A program made the position numbers and the translations under genes. Source: a bacterium (GTDB taxonomy: Bacteria; Bacillota; Clostridia; Oscillospirales; Acutalibacteraceae). Taken from it: a stretch of 41,582 nucleotides of DNA. Under the pieces are notes generated by a model. It worked only from the letters and a program-made list of their open reading frames with translations. It had not been told where the DNA came from and did not search any database. The stretch is taken from positions 1-41,582 of the forward strand of contig JAHLAX010000051.1 in NCBI GenBank assembly GCA_020625875.1, read 5' to 3'. This document shows positions 41,547 through 41,582 of the stretch, in pieces; positions within the stretch are counted from its first letter, which is position 1, and every line of letters begins with the position of its first letter.

Positions 41547-41582
41547 AGAGGTAGCAGAAAGACAGAGTAGATACTAATTCGT

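Overview
This 41.6-kb chromosomal window looks like a Gram-positive, spore-forming, anaerobic gut Clostridium of the Ruminococcus/Oscillospiraceae type. The pointers are a dockerin-bearing pullulanase of the amylosome kind, the sporulation genes yqfC, yqfD and ylbJ, a threonyl T-box leader, a dnaG-rpoD operon, AdhE, a class B sortase with an SPKTGD substrate, and strong consensus sigma-A promoters. The species cannot be fixed from the window. I see no prophage, plasmid, CRISPR, rRNA or tRNA gene.

Layout. 0.1-6.5 kb: two divergent-in-sequence type I pullulanases on the minus strand, one secreted with an internal dockerin and one anchored by a C-terminal membrane segment. 6.6-8.8 kb: a small LysM protein and a secreted leucine-rich-repeat protein. 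8.9-17.3 kb (minus strand): rpoD and dnaG, a YigZ-family gene, rpmE, a VanY-fold gene that has lost its metal ligands and is coupled to thrS, the thrS T-box, and an unknown 8-TM protein. 17.4-24.5 kb: a small SpoIID-like protein (plus strand), then dacF, recG, a DAK2/FakA-type kinase and ymdB on the minus strand. 24.5-27.1 kb: yqfD-yqfC diverging from ylbJ. 27.2-34.4 kb (plus strand): asnB, a PAP2 phosphatase, an LRR lipoprotein-adhE-kinase operon behind a probable Rex operator, and tspO. 34.6-37.4 kb (minus strand): a cell-envelope cluster of an LCP protein with a His-rich tail, sortase B and its likely substrate. 37.6-41.5 kb: mnmA, a hotdog thioesterase, a LysR regulator divergent from fabF, and the window end.

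The most unusual content is between the genes. A 150-175-bp MITE-like element occurs in several copies. It has near-palindromic ends built on CCCTTTTTAAAGGG and an internal hairpin whose two arms change together between copies, so the structure is kept while the sequence is not. Tandem 7-bp arrays (TTACTTA/TTACCTA) begin exactly at the stop codons of rpoD and of the dockerin pullulanase; a related heptamer array lies one base after the stop of the kinase gene behind adhE. Other candidate control elements are a Rex-type site over the -35 of the adhE operon, a T-N11-A dyad between lysR and fabF, a long imperfect hairpin covering the asnB start region, and a terminator whose 3' arm carries the tspO ribosome binding site.
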